NCBI GenBank assembly: GCA_013285705.1
Contig: JABDHA010000033.1
Coordinates: forward strand, 1-42,476
Reading direction: 5' to 3'
DNA length: 42,476 nucleotides
DNA from: Acidobacteriota bacterium
Lineage (GTDB): Bacteria > Acidobacteriota > Terriglobia > Terriglobales > Acidobacteriaceae
Both the position numbers and the translations under genes were made by a program. Each line of letters starts with the position of its first letter. Position 1 is the stretch's first letter. Under the pieces are notes generated by a model. The model had not been told where the DNA came from. It saw only the letters and a list, made by a program, of their open reading frames with translations, and searched no databases. Shown here piece after piece: positions 1 to 8,855 of the stretch.

Positions 1-2594
1 TTACCATGTAATGGCAGCGCCCAGATCCCGCTGAAGACGAGACGGTTTCGGACATCGAAGTCAGACAGTCCATAGTTACTGCGGGGATTGAAATTATCCT
101 GCAGCACATATCCGCCTTGTGATCCCAGTGAGTTCAGGTCCATCGATTTCGACCACGTATAGGTGGAATTGAACTCAAGACCGTGGGAAAGACTCTGACG
201 CACAGTAAACCAGAGTGCGTTGTAATCGGAAAAAGAATCCGAATCGACTTCCGCAATATTGCCCACCTTGCTGCCAGGACTGATCGGGCTTTGCAGTGAG
301 AGCGATGGAAAAGGACGATTGGTACCGTTGATCGTCGGCTGATTGAGATTGTGGCGGACGCGTAGATGCCGTCCTAAAGACCCGATATAGCCAAGCTGAA
401 ATGCGGTACTAGGAGTGAGCTGCTGCTGCAGATTCAGGTTGTACGATTCGGTATAGGCATTACTCAGTTTTGTGTTGACTGCGCTGGGCGCAAGTCCCGA
501 CAGTCCGGCGCTTGGATAAATAGTATTCACAAAGACAGGCGTAGGACTGGCGGAAGCAGTGAAGCTCACAGGGTTTGCCAGTGGAGGATTGCCCGCAAGC
601 CCGGTAACAGCATTGAGCGTCGGCTGATCTACAAGGTATCCATAGCCTCCACGCAGAACTGTTTTGCTGTCGCCACGCACATCCCAGGTGAAACCTACAC
701 GGGGCTCAAAATTGAAGTTTTGATTGTAAACAGTGTCATAGCCATTCGTATTGATCTGAGTAAGTGACAAATTCGAAGGCAGAAAGTTAATCAGACGATT
801 GGCGCCCTCCGTTGGAGTCCCATTCCACTCAAAGCGGAAACCTAGCTCCAGCGAAAAAGTTTTGGTTGCCTTATAGCTGTCGTCGACAAAGCCGGCGACA
901 GAGTTCACAAATAGCCGGCTGGTAACACGCGAGGGCGTAATACTGAATGCGTTGACTTGTCCGTTGATAAACGTTGCGACGGAACTGAAGCTCAGCGTGC
1001 CCGGATCAGCGCTGAAGCTGTCTCCAACAACGCGGCGGTATTCACCGCCAGTCTTAATGGAATGATTACCGCGCAAATAGCTGAGAGTATCGGAAAAGAC
1101 TCCGCTGGTATCGAAGCGTCCCTGCGGAAAGCCGGATGGGCCGCCAAAATTCAGCCCAATCGCTGAGATGCCTGTCTGCGGGAGCCCTACATCGCCCGTT
1201 ACGCCGCTATCAATGCCATAGTCCGTGGGGTTGAGAAGTGTGCTGGGGCTGAAAGCAATCGCAATGCGATTGAACCCGAGCCGGGCTTCGTTCACAAGAT
1301 TCGAGTTGAAGATATGCGTCTCATTAATGGTGCCGATTTGACGGTGCGAATCGCGATGATCGCCAAAGCCCGGAATCGTATTTCCCTGCAGGTTGGGCTC
1401 TGTACGGTTGTCTTGCTGAAAGGCATAGTAGATATGTAGCTGATCCGCATCCCTGATCTTGTGCGAAAGGTCGCCAGTATATTGATTGACACTGACAGGG
1501 CCTGGGGATGAGCCAGTAAAGATTGTGCCCGTTGGATCATTGGCCACAGGAATCAGGTTGACGATTTGTGCGTACTGAGGACCAGCCGGACTGGCAGCCA
1601 ACTCTGCGCGCTGTGATGCGGTAAGCACCTGGCTGGTAAGGTTAAGCTGTTGCCGTTGCCGCAATCCCTCAAAACTCAGGAAGAAAAACGTGCGGTCATG
1701 AATGAGCGGCCCACCCAAAGATGCGCCGAAATTATTCCGCTGAAATTGATTCATTCGCGTACCCTCCGCATTGAAGTAGTTGCGCGCGTCGAGATCGTTA
1801 TTGCGGATGTAATCGAAGAGCTCGCCATGAAAACTGTTCGTTCCAGAGCGGGTAGCAACATTCACAATTGAACCAGAGCTACGGCCGTACTCGGCGCTAA
1901 AGGTTGAATTCGAGATCTTGAATTCGGCAGTCGTATCGATCGACGGCTGAAAGGTGATCTGATTCTGCGACAGATCGTTCAGGTTGACACCATTGATCAT
2001 GAAGTTGGCGGAATCTTCGCGATTGCCTGCCGTAATGAATGAATTAGCCCCCAGGCCGCGGCTTGGAGATGTAAGATTCCCTGCGGTCGGTGGCGTAACT
2101 GAGCCCGGAACGAGCGCCGTTAAATCCAGAAAATGCCTGCCGTTTAACGGAATGTTCTGCACCGTTTTTTGATCGATGGCTTGACCGACGGTGATACCGC
2201 CAGCGTCAATGACCGGCGTATTGCCTTCGACCTGCACTGTTTCGCCGGTAGCGGCCACTCCCATCTTGATGTTCACATTGCTCGTCTGGTCCACGAGCAG
2301 AACGAGATTTGAAATGTTCACTGCTCCAAAGCCGGATGCATTTGCTACCACGTTATAGGTACCCGGCTGGAGCGAGGGGACGAAGTACTTTCCGTTTTCG
2401 TCGCTGATCACTTCGCGATCGGCATTCGTCGCAGTGAAATGAATTTTTATGTGAGCTCCGGGGATCACCGCACCCGAAGTATCCATAACAACTCCCTGCA
2501 ATGTAGCCGTTGACTGAGCTTTAGCCTTATTGTCTCCACTAAAGAACAACAAAACCAAAACTATCGGGAAAAGTCTCTTGTACAAGAACTGCAT
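1..2594 (-). CDS. TonB-dependent receptor with carboxypeptidase-regulatory-like N-terminal domain (C-terminus beyond window edge)
   Basis: An outer-membrane receptor expected to import a carbohydrate ligand using TonB energy. The reverse-strand frame is open from the ATG at 2594 to base 1, about 864 codons, with no stop, so the barrel's C-terminus lies outside the window. The start has a good SD (AGGAGG, spacer about 5) and a signal peptide of the form MQFLYKRLFPIVLVLLFFSG. A CarboxypepD_reg-like domain follows (residues about 28-110, with GVVMDTSGAVIPGA and YFVPSLQPGTYNV). A plug segment with IPLNGRHFLDLTALVPG comes next, then a long barrel (FSAEYGRSSGSIVNVATRSG, NNFGASLGGPL). This is the Oar-like receptor type common in Acidobacteria, which works without SusD. 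It is divergent from FCD regulator C (487 bp apart), the same arrangement as the other two receptors. The ligand is unknown. Confidence 0.93.
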   Translation of the reverse strand, partial: MQFLYKRLFPIVLVLLFFSGDNKAKAQSTATLQGVVMDTSGAVIPGAHIKIHFTATNADREVISDENGKYFVPSLQPGTYNVVANASGFGAVNISNLVLLVDQTSNVNIKMGVAATGETVQVEGNTPVIDAGGITVGQAIDQKTVQNIPLNGRHFLDLTALVPGSVTPPTAGNLTSPSRGLGANSFITAGNREDSANFMINGVNLNDLSQNQITFQPSIDTTAEFKISNSTFSAEYGRSSGSIVNVATRSGTNSFHGELFDYIRNNDLDARNYFNAEGTRMNQFQRNNFGASLGGPLIHDRTFFFLSFEGLRQRQQLNLTSQVLTASQRAELAASPAGPQYAQIVNLIPVANDPTGTIFTGSSPGPVSVNQYTGDLSHKIRDADQLHIYYAFQQDNRTEPNLQGNTIPGFGDHRDSHRQIGTINETHIFNSNLVNEARLGFNRIAIAFSPSTLLNPTDYGIDSGVTGDVGLPQTGISAIGLNFGGPSGFPQGRFDTSGVFSDTLSYLRGNHSIKTGGEYRRVVGDSFSADPGTLSFSSVATFINGQVNAFSITPSRVTSRLFVNSVAGFVDDSYKATKTFSLELGFRFEWNGTPTEGANRLINFLPSNLSLTQINTNGYDTVYNQNFNFEPRVGFTWDVRGDSKTVLRGGYGYLVDQPTLNAVTGLAGNPPLANPVSFTASASPTPVFVNTIYPSAGLSGLAPSAVNTKLSNAYTESYNLNLQQQLTPSTAFQLGYIGSLGRHLRVRHNLNQPTINGTNRPFPSLSLQSPISPGSKVGNIAEVDSDSFSDYNALWFTVRQSLSHGLEFNSTYTWSKSMDLNSLGSQGGYVLQDNFNPRSNYGLSDFDVRNRLVFSGIWALPLHG

Positions 2595-3081
2595 GACGCC
2601 TCCTGAAGATATAACTTTGCTGACCACGGACGATTGCCGTGTGGTAAAGAGCAGCCGGAATCGGCTCACTCTCGATACTTTCCAAAGTTTGTTTTTGCTC
2701 AACTGCGAATACTGCATAACTGCAATATGTGCCGTGACGCTTTCAGTCCAGGAAAGCACTCTCTGAAGTCGCGAATCAGAGAGGATATGAAGGCTCCCAA
2801 ATCCCGTGAATGCGCCGCTAAATCAATCTTTTACGACGATATCTTGGATTTGTTGATATATGATATGTCACAATTCAGGCTTCAAGTAAAGAAAAATTAA
2901 CAGTGCGTTTGCATGGCATCAATCACGGTCAAGGTTGTTTGGAGGCACTCTCATTCACCCGCGGAAGTGATCGACACTCGTGATCTGGATGCTCTCGCTG
3001 ATGCGGTTGCCGACATATCCCGCAATTGGTAAGTACATCGCGTATATTACATAGGACTCCAACGCAGCTTGACGAGCAAAC
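2595..3081. other. Divergent intergenic region between receptor and regulator C
   Basis: A 487-bp stretch with no convincing gene; the short frames here lack SD and conserved motifs. It contains the SD of the receptor, an interrupted repeat ACCACGG...CCGTGTGGT at 2623-2645 in the receptor leader, and a near-perfect 17-bp palindrome at 2854-2870 (separate entry). The stretch 2820-2900 is AT-rich, as expected for promoters reading both ways, but I cannot fix -35/-10 boxes. Confidence 0.6.
2854..2870. promoter_or_regulatory. Candidate operator for regulator C (17-bp palindrome)
   Basis: TGATATATGATATGTCA matches its own reverse complement at 14 of 17 positions (one mismatched pair plus the unavoidable centre base). 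It lies in the divergent region between a receptor and an FCD-type GntR regulator, where such regulators usually bind. That this regulator binds it is inferred from position and symmetry only. It could also be a chance feature of AT-rich promoter DNA. Confidence 0.35.
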
Positions 3082-3735
3082 ATGATAGCGATCAAAAAAC
3101 TCGCACAGCCTCAAAACCTCACGTCCCTGGCTTATGAAAGTATCAAAACCTATATTTTGCGAGGAGAGCTGGATGAAGAATCTCGCCTTACCGAGGAAGC
3201 CCTGTCCAGCCAGCTTGGGATCAGCAAGTCACCAGTGCGTGAAGCGCTGAATAGTCTGCAGACCGAGGGACTCATTCGTATCGAACCGCGCCGCGGAGCA
3301 TTCCTCAGGCGATTTACTGCGAAGGAGGTCAAAGACCTCTATGATCTGCGGCAAACTCTGGAAGTTTATGCCGTCAGCATTGCAGAAATTACACCTGAGC
3401 TTATCGGCGAGTTGCAGAAGAGCGTAGATCGCACCAAAAAATTTCTCAAGTTAAAGGACAAACTCGGACACATCAAAGAAGATATTCAGTTCCACGGAGC
3501 CATCGCCCAGGCTACCGGCAACGCGGAACTCTTTCGCGTGCTTTCCAATATCCAGAACCAGATATGGCTTTGCCGCTGCAAAACGTACAGTCTTTCCTCT
3601 TCAACAGCCCCGGTGGCACATCAAAATATTCTCGACGCATTGATCCGAAAAGATCGAAAGACGGCACAAGCTGCAATGGGCACTCATGTCGCACTGGTCC
3701 GTGACCGCTTGGTGCATTTTCTGGAACCTCGCTGA
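3082..3735 (+). CDS. GntR-family transcriptional regulator, FCD subfamily (regulator C)
   Basis: A 217-residue DNA-binding regulator of the FadR/FCD group. These respond to sugar acids or other carboxylates and usually repress until the ligand binds. The N-terminal winged helix (residues about 10-80) has the recognition helix in LGISKSPVREALNSLQTEGL and the wing EPRRGAFLRRF. The C-terminal FCD helical bundle (about 90-210) has the ligand/metal motif DIQFHGAIAQATGN, a later VAHQNILDAL and the final GTHVALVRDRL, so all the usual metal-binding histidines appear present, unlike regulators A and B. It is divergent from the receptor at 2594 and convergent with the rhamnosidase-like gene (50 bp apart). 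The effector is not known. A neighbouring glycan receptor suggests an aldonate or uronate signal. Confidence 0.92.
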   Translation: MIAIKKLAQPQNLTSLAYESIKTYILRGELDEESRLTEEALSSQLGISKSPVREALNSLQTEGLIRIEPRRGAFLRRFTAKEVKDLYDLRQTLEVYAVSIAEITPELIGELQKSVDRTKKFLKLKDKLGHIKEDIQFHGAIAQATGNAELFRVLSNIQNQIWLCRCKTYSLSSSTAPVAHQNILDALIRKDRKTAQAAMGTHVALVRDRLVHFLEPR

Positions 3736-3785
3736 TGCCGTCATTCTCGTAGTTCAATCACTTCAGAACCACCATTCTTCATCTC

Positions 3786-6200
3786 TCACTCGTGCTTGAT
3801 GTCCGGCAAATGAAATGTCTGCGTTCCTGTGTGCAGTGAATGCTCCCGCCCTTGCCAAACCAGCGTCCCGCTCAGCCCATCCGGAAGCACAACCGTAGCA
3901 GCCCATCCATTCTCATCCCGCTTATAATCCGTCTCAATCGCTCCGCGCTCATGCGGCATCGAAGCATGCATCTCGTGAAGCCTGCCCAGATGCGGCTCGA
4001 TGCGAACCTTGGCAAATCCGGCAGCATCGGGATGAATCCCAGCCACGACCGTCAGCAAATCATAGTTGGGGCTCGCGCTCCACGCATGGCAATCGGAGCG
4101 GGTCGGCTCGGGCTTCTCTGCCCATGTCGTCAGACCAAGCTTCAGCATGTCATACCACGGTGTCAGCTGGTCCACATACAAGTCGGCGAGACCAGCATGT
4201 TCCAAAGCGCGGCTCAGATAGAAGCGGAAGTAATAACTCATCGCCGACATCGGTGGAACGGCCTTGCCTGCCAACGTAGTTGGCTTCTCTTCCTGCGATG
4301 CCAGTACCCGCCGCAAAATTCCCGCCTGCTCTGCTTTCGGAGCAACATCCTGCCACACCGCCAGCACATTTGCCTGCTGGCTGTAGCTCTTCTTGGCTGG
4401 AGTATCCGCGTACACACCGTAACGCGCATCCCAGTTAATGCGATTTAGCGCATCCGATGCTTTCCGAATCATCTCCTCATACGCAGCGGCACGTTCATGG
4501 CTGCCATACTGTTTTTCCAACTCGCCTGCATCCCGCAGCGCCTCGATAAACTGCACGGTCAGAAATGTTGATCCGCCATCTGCCTCCTGCGGCGGATTGC
4601 CGTCCACGTAACCGCTCGTCCAGTCTCCAAACTCCCACCACTTCACCCGCCCCATCAGGCCATCCGGGCGAAGATGCGACGCATACCAGTCGATGACTCC
4701 CCGTGTACGCGGCAGCGTTTCGCGCACCAGCGGCTCATCATCCACATACATCCAGTAGTCGTGCAGCATGTCTACCCACAGTAACGAGAACGGCGGAATA
4801 AACTGCGGCAACCTCGATGGATAACGGCTCTGCGTGATCCCTTCGGAAACAATCGAGGCTTCGATATTCGTAATCGCCTGGCGCGCGAGCCTGCTGTCAC
4901 CCGTCATCGCATAGGAAACCAGCGCCTGAATGCGTGTGTCGCCAACATATTGCAGTTGCTCCCAGTAAGGAGCGTCCATATACGTCTCATGCGCGCAGAG
5001 TCGCGCCGTGCGCCAACCCGTCTCCCAAAGCATCTTCAGATCGGGAATGTCACCCGAGATGCTTGCTTTCTCTTGAAATGGATAAGCATTGAACCAGGCA
5101 TTCAACTTTTCCAGACGCAGCGGAGCCGCCTTCGTCGTCACGTCAATCTGCAAATATCTCCACGTCCGCCACCACAGCGGCTGAAACGATCGCCGCTCAC
5201 CTCCATCGCTGATAAACTCATCGGACACGCCTTCGATATGTCTCCCGGCAATTTCATTCCGATTACCCTTATTGCCCTGCTCATCATAGAGCGCTTCCGC
5301 ATACGTAAGCTGAATCTCCGCATCGCGTCCGCCGCTTACGGTCAATTCTGGATAAGCCGTCTGCAAGACACCGTGATCCAGCAGCAGCGTCACATGCGTG
5401 TTCGCAGGAATCTCCAGCGGCTGCTCTGGAAACTCCGGCGTCGCGGCAAGGCCGTCGACACGCACCGGCTTCCCCGCATCCACCAGCCGATGCTCCATCG
5501 CCGGAATCCGATCCTGCACCAGTTCCCAGTTATTGTCAGCATCCTGCGCCTCGCGCATTGCAGCGTGGCCCACCACCTCCACCGCATGCCACGAACTTGC
5601 ATCTGCAACCGAAGGCGCATCCCAGTCCCAATTTGTGGACCGGCCGTCGACGCGCTCACCCGGACCGGCCGCATAGTATCCGCTCACGCCATTCTGCGCG
5701 GCAAGCCCGTGTCCGGGTTCCTGCTTCACCTGCCATGATGGATCGGTGTCCGCACTCTCTTCCGCCTTCGTGTCGCCCTGCAACATAAAGCCCGACCGGT
5801 TGCTCATCTGCGCCACAGGAGCACGCGTGCCAAAATTCCAAACCGTCGCCGCAAGAACGTTCTTCCCCGCGCGCAGCATCGGAGCCAGATCGATCGTCTC
5901 AAATCGCCAGTGAAATAAATCGCCGCGTGATGGACCCTCGCCCACATACTGCCCATTTACATGAAGCAGAAAGCGATTGTCCGCGCTGACATGCACCCAG
6001 AAGTGCGTCGGCACCGACTGTAGCGTGATTTCTTTGCGGAAATAAAAGACGCCCAAATCTTTCTGCGGAGCGTCAGGACACGCAACCCATGCAGCATGCC
6101 ATTTGTTATCGATCAGCGCAGGATTGAGCGGCTTTAGTTCTTGCCCCCAGGTAAGTCCAGCGAAAACATACAGAGCAGCCATCAGAAGAACACGAGACAT
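3786..6200 (-). CDS. Alpha-L-rhamnosidase-like glycoside hydrolase (GH78 type)
   Basis: Predicted secreted or periplasmic enzyme removing terminal alpha-L-rhamnose from plant glycans or glycosides. I take the ATG at 6200, giving 804 aa, because it begins a clean signal peptide (MSRVLLMAALYVFAGLTWG). The upstream extension to 6323 would overlap the permease gene by 83 bp and has no homology-like features. The N-terminal half is beta-sandwich rich (HVSADNRFLLHVNGQYVGEGPSRG is the typical carbohydrate-binding part). The (alpha/alpha)6 barrel carries DAPYWEQLQYVGD (about residues 409-421), aligned with the GH78 motif whose Glu is the general acid (here about E414). Near the C-terminus TRSDCHAWSASPNYDLL is another GH78 hallmark, followed by a beta domain. 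It lies 40 bp downstream of the permease, probably in the same transcript. Substrate specificity within GH78 cannot be read off. Confidence 0.88.
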   Translation of the reverse strand: MSRVLLMAALYVFAGLTWGQELKPLNPALIDNKWHAAWVACPDAPQKDLGVFYFRKEITLQSVPTHFWVHVSADNRFLLHVNGQYVGEGPSRGDLFHWRFETIDLAPMLRAGKNVLAATVWNFGTRAPVAQMSNRSGFMLQGDTKAEESADTDPSWQVKQEPGHGLAAQNGVSGYYAAGPGERVDGRSTNWDWDAPSVADASSWHAVEVVGHAAMREAQDADNNWELVQDRIPAMEHRLVDAGKPVRVDGLAATPEFPEQPLEIPANTHVTLLLDHGVLQTAYPELTVSGGRDAEIQLTYAEALYDEQGNKGNRNEIAGRHIEGVSDEFISDGGERRSFQPLWWRTWRYLQIDVTTKAAPLRLEKLNAWFNAYPFQEKASISGDIPDLKMLWETGWRTARLCAHETYMDAPYWEQLQYVGDTRIQALVSYAMTGDSRLARQAITNIEASIVSEGITQSRYPSRLPQFIPPFSLLWVDMLHDYWMYVDDEPLVRETLPRTRGVIDWYASHLRPDGLMGRVKWWEFGDWTSGYVDGNPPQEADGGSTFLTVQFIEALRDAGELEKQYGSHERAAAYEEMIRKASDALNRINWDARYGVYADTPAKKSYSQQANVLAVWQDVAPKAEQAGILRRVLASQEEKPTTLAGKAVPPMSAMSYYFRFYLSRALEHAGLADLYVDQLTPWYDMLKLGLTTWAEKPEPTRSDCHAWSASPNYDLLTVVAGIHPDAAGFAKVRIEPHLGRLHEMHASMPHERGAIETDYKRDENGWAATVVLPDGLSGTLVWQGREHSLHTGTQTFHLPDIKHE

Positions 6201-6240
6201 GGCACACAGAGTAACAGAATGAGGCACGCCTCCTAGTGCT

Positions 6241-8685
6241 TTACTCGTCGCGAAGAATGGCAAGCGGATCAACGCGCGTTGCGCGAAGCGCCGGAACCAG
6301 GCTGGCAAAAAATGACACAACAATAATCACCATGGTTACAGCTACAAAGGTAATGAGATCACGCGAACTCACTCCGTAGATCAAACTCGTGATCATTCGG
6401 CCCAGAGCTAGAGCCGCGACCAGCCCAATTCCAATGCCAGCGAGAGTTGGTTTCATGCCTTGAACGATCACCAAGCGCATGACATCTTGCAATGTCGCAC
6501 CAAATGCAATGCGCAAGCCGATCTCCCGCATACGACGTTTCACGGCATATGCAAGCACACTGTAAATTCCAATTGCGCAAAGAAAAAGCGCAAGCAGGCC
6601 AAAGATAGCGAGCAGCTGCATGTTGAAGCTTTGTTGCGTTAAAGTCTCGCCTACGAAGTCTTCCAGTGTCAGCACATTGTCCACGGGAATATCGGCCTTA
6701 ACTTGATGTACAGCGGCCGTCACTGCCGTGGCGAGTTTTTGAGGAGGTATTGTCGTGCGAATGGCAATGTGAAGAGAGAAAGGCTGCCAGGGCGCCATTG
6801 CTGAACCCGATGTCTGTGCCACCGGCCAATAGAGCGTAGCGATGCCGGCCGAGTTATTCAGGCCATGCTGTTTTACATCACCAACGACACCAACAATCTC
6901 CCTGTCCTTGTCTGGATAAAAAGATAGCTTTAGATGGTGACCAATCGGACTTTCATTAGGCCAAAACTCTTTTGCCATAGATTGGCTGATGATGACCACG
7001 GGTTGTGAATCAGCCGTATCGTCAGAGCTGATATCACGCCCTTGCAAAAGTCCAATGTGCATTGCCTTGATATAGCCCGGCGTTGCGACGCGGACAGATA
7101 CCTCAGGTTGTTCAGACAACGCGACAACAGGATGCCCTTCAATCGCAACGGGCTGACTGGAGCCGCCATTCAAAGGCAGATTGTCCACAGCGCCGGCGGA
7201 CTCAACTCCGGGCAGAGAGCGCACATGCTGAAGGACCTCATCAAAGAACTGCGCTTCTTGCGTGGGATCTTTGAACTGCTGCTTGTTTATCGATATGGAA
7301 GCAGTGAGGACATTATGCTCATCAAATCCAGGATCAATCGTTTGCAGCTTCCAAAGACTGCGGATCATAAGCCCTGCCCCGATAAGCAAAACTAGCGACA
7401 GCGCAACCTCGACAACTACAAGAGCGGAGCGAGTCTTGCTGGTGCCACTATCAACATCTGTCCTGCCGAGTCCCTGCTTTAGTGCATCATTCACCTCCCC
7501 TTTCGTCATTCTCCAGGCCGGGAAGAGGCCAGAAAGGATTCCAGTTGCGATTGAAAGTGCGAACGTGAAAGCAAGCACGGAACCATTAAGACCGATTTCA
7601 CCCATACGCGGCAGCTTGTCGGCAAAAAACTTCATCAATAGTTCGATACCAAAATGAGCAGCAATGAGACCAAGGGCGCCTCCGCACAAGCTGATGATCA
7701 CAGACTCACAAAGCAGCTGCTCGATAATACGAGTACGGCTTGCACCTAACGCAGAGCGGATGGCAATCTCCTTGCGCCGAGCAAATGTGCGTGCGAGGAC
7801 GAGATTGGCAACGTTCGAACAGGCAATCAAGAGGATAAAAGCCACAGCTCCAAGCATCATGATTAAAGCTGGACGAACTTTGCCAACCGTCTCTTCGCGT
7901 AGAGAACGGACGATGGCTCCCCAGCCTTTGTCGTCTTCCGGATAGCTCTGTTCAAGATTTTTTGAGATGGTGTTCATGTCTGCCTGCGCCTCTGAAAGAG
8001 TTACGCCAGGCTTAAGGCGGCCGATCGCGAGAAAGTGATGCTCGCCGCGTACTGCTGCCTGTTCGGCAGTCAAAGCAAGTGGAACCCATACTTGAGCAAA
8101 TTCTGGTTTGGTCATCTTCGGTCCCATTACGCCGATGATGATGTATGGATCTCCATCGAGATGGATGGTCTTGCCCAGCACATTGGGATCTGAGCCGTAA
8201 TGAGTCTGCCACAACTTATAGCTTAGGACCACCTCATGATTGTGACCGGGGCGATCTTCCTCCGGCAGAAAGGCACGGCCGTAAAGCGGCTGAACTCTGA
8301 GCACCGGGAAAAAGTCATAACTTACGGGGCTTGCACTGATTGCTTCGGCCTTTCCGACCCCGGTGATGTCGTATCCTGCGCCGGTGTACAAGGCCATCTG
8401 CTCAAAGACGTGGTTCTGTTTCTGCCAATCGAGAAAGTTTGCTGCTGACACCGAAAATTCTGTCATCCCGGGAAAGCTTGACTGTGGAGGAGTATGCCAG
8501 AGTTGCACAAGGCGGTTAGCGTCGCGAAAAGGTAGAGGCTCTAATAAAACTCCATGAACAATACTGAATATGGCGGTATTCGCTCCAATGCCAAGCGCCA
8601 TGATGAGGCCTGCCGCGCACGCAAATGCTGGACTTTTCAGCAACAGTCTTATCGCAAATTTCAGATTCCGCATGAGCGCAGTCAT
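6241..8685 (-). CDS. MacB/FtsX-family permease with duplicated architecture (ADOP type)
   Basis: Integral membrane protein of about 814 aa with two copies of the MacB periplasmic-core plus FtsX module. Hydrophobic segments lie near the N-terminus (ACAAGLIMALGIGANTAIFS), in the middle (IMMLGAVAFILLIACSNVAN, VVVEVALSLVLLIGAGLMI) and near the C-terminus (LLAIFGLLALFLCAIGIYSV and two more), about eight in all. Acidobacteria carry many such orphan duplicated permeases (ADOP), often next to PadR regulators, with no ATPase alongside. Neither a PadR gene nor an ATPase is present here. I chose the ATG at 8685 because it has a strong SD (AGGTGGAGGT, about 6 nt upstream), rather than the longer frame from 8718. 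It lies between two glycosidase genes, suggesting export or efflux linked to the glycan locus, but the cargo is unknown. Confidence 0.9.
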   Translation of the reverse strand: MTALMRNLKFAIRLLLKSPAFACAAGLIMALGIGANTAIFSIVHGVLLEPLPFRDANRLVQLWHTPPQSSFPGMTEFSVSAANFLDWQKQNHVFEQMALYTGAGYDITGVGKAEAISASPVSYDFFPVLRVQPLYGRAFLPEEDRPGHNHEVVLSYKLWQTHYGSDPNVLGKTIHLDGDPYIIIGVMGPKMTKPEFAQVWVPLALTAEQAAVRGEHHFLAIGRLKPGVTLSEAQADMNTISKNLEQSYPEDDKGWGAIVRSLREETVGKVRPALIMMLGAVAFILLIACSNVANLVLARTFARRKEIAIRSALGASRTRIIEQLLCESVIISLCGGALGLIAAHFGIELLMKFFADKLPRMGEIGLNGSVLAFTFALSIATGILSGLFPAWRMTKGEVNDALKQGLGRTDVDSGTSKTRSALVVVEVALSLVLLIGAGLMIRSLWKLQTIDPGFDEHNVLTASISINKQQFKDPTQEAQFFDEVLQHVRSLPGVESAGAVDNLPLNGGSSQPVAIEGHPVVALSEQPEVSVRVATPGYIKAMHIGLLQGRDISSDDTADSQPVVIISQSMAKEFWPNESPIGHHLKLSFYPDKDREIVGVVGDVKQHGLNNSAGIATLYWPVAQTSGSAMAPWQPFSLHIAIRTTIPPQKLATAVTAAVHQVKADIPVDNVLTLEDFVGETLTQQSFNMQLLAIFGLLALFLCAIGIYSVLAYAVKRRMREIGLRIAFGATLQDVMRLVIVQGMKPTLAGIGIGLVAALALGRMITSLIYGVSSRDLITFVAVTMVIIVVSFFASLVPALRATRVDPLAILRDE

Positions 8686-8738
8686 TCGACACCTCCACCT
8701 ATACCGAGGTTGGAGCAATTTTCAGGCCAGCTTCACTG

Positions 8739-8757
8739 TGCCAAATCTCATTTGGCA
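8739..8757. promoter_or_regulatory. Perfect 8-bp inverted repeat upstream of the permease
   Basis: TGCCAAAT-ctc-ATTTGGCA is a perfect palindrome with a 3-nt centre, 54 bp upstream of the permease start. No T-run follows on either strand, so an operator is more likely than a terminator. The binding protein is unknown. Confidence 0.35.
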
Positions 8758-8779
8758 TCAATCAGTTTGCACCGCAGCA

Positions 8780-8826
8780 GAAAAATCAGCTGTCCACTTT
8801 TTGATGCAGGCGTCCAATAGTGGACA
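8780..8826 (-). terminator. Probable Rho-independent terminator after the GH95-like gene
   Basis: On the minus strand TGTCCACT (8826-8819) and AGTGGACA (8798-8791) form a perfect 8-bp stem around a 20-nt loop, followed a few bases later by ATTTTT (8786-8780). It lies 30 bp after the GH95-like stop codon. The long loop makes it a moderate-strength candidate. It would separate that gene from the permease/GH78 pair. Confidence 0.5.
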
Positions 8827-8855
8827 TTGCTGTTTGTCCTTGCAATAGACCGTCT

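Noticed and set aside
4950-5738. 262-residue plus-strand reading frame opposite the GH78-like gene
   Set aside because: Arg/Pro-rich shadow with no motifs or SD; the opposite strand encodes a well-supported enzyme.
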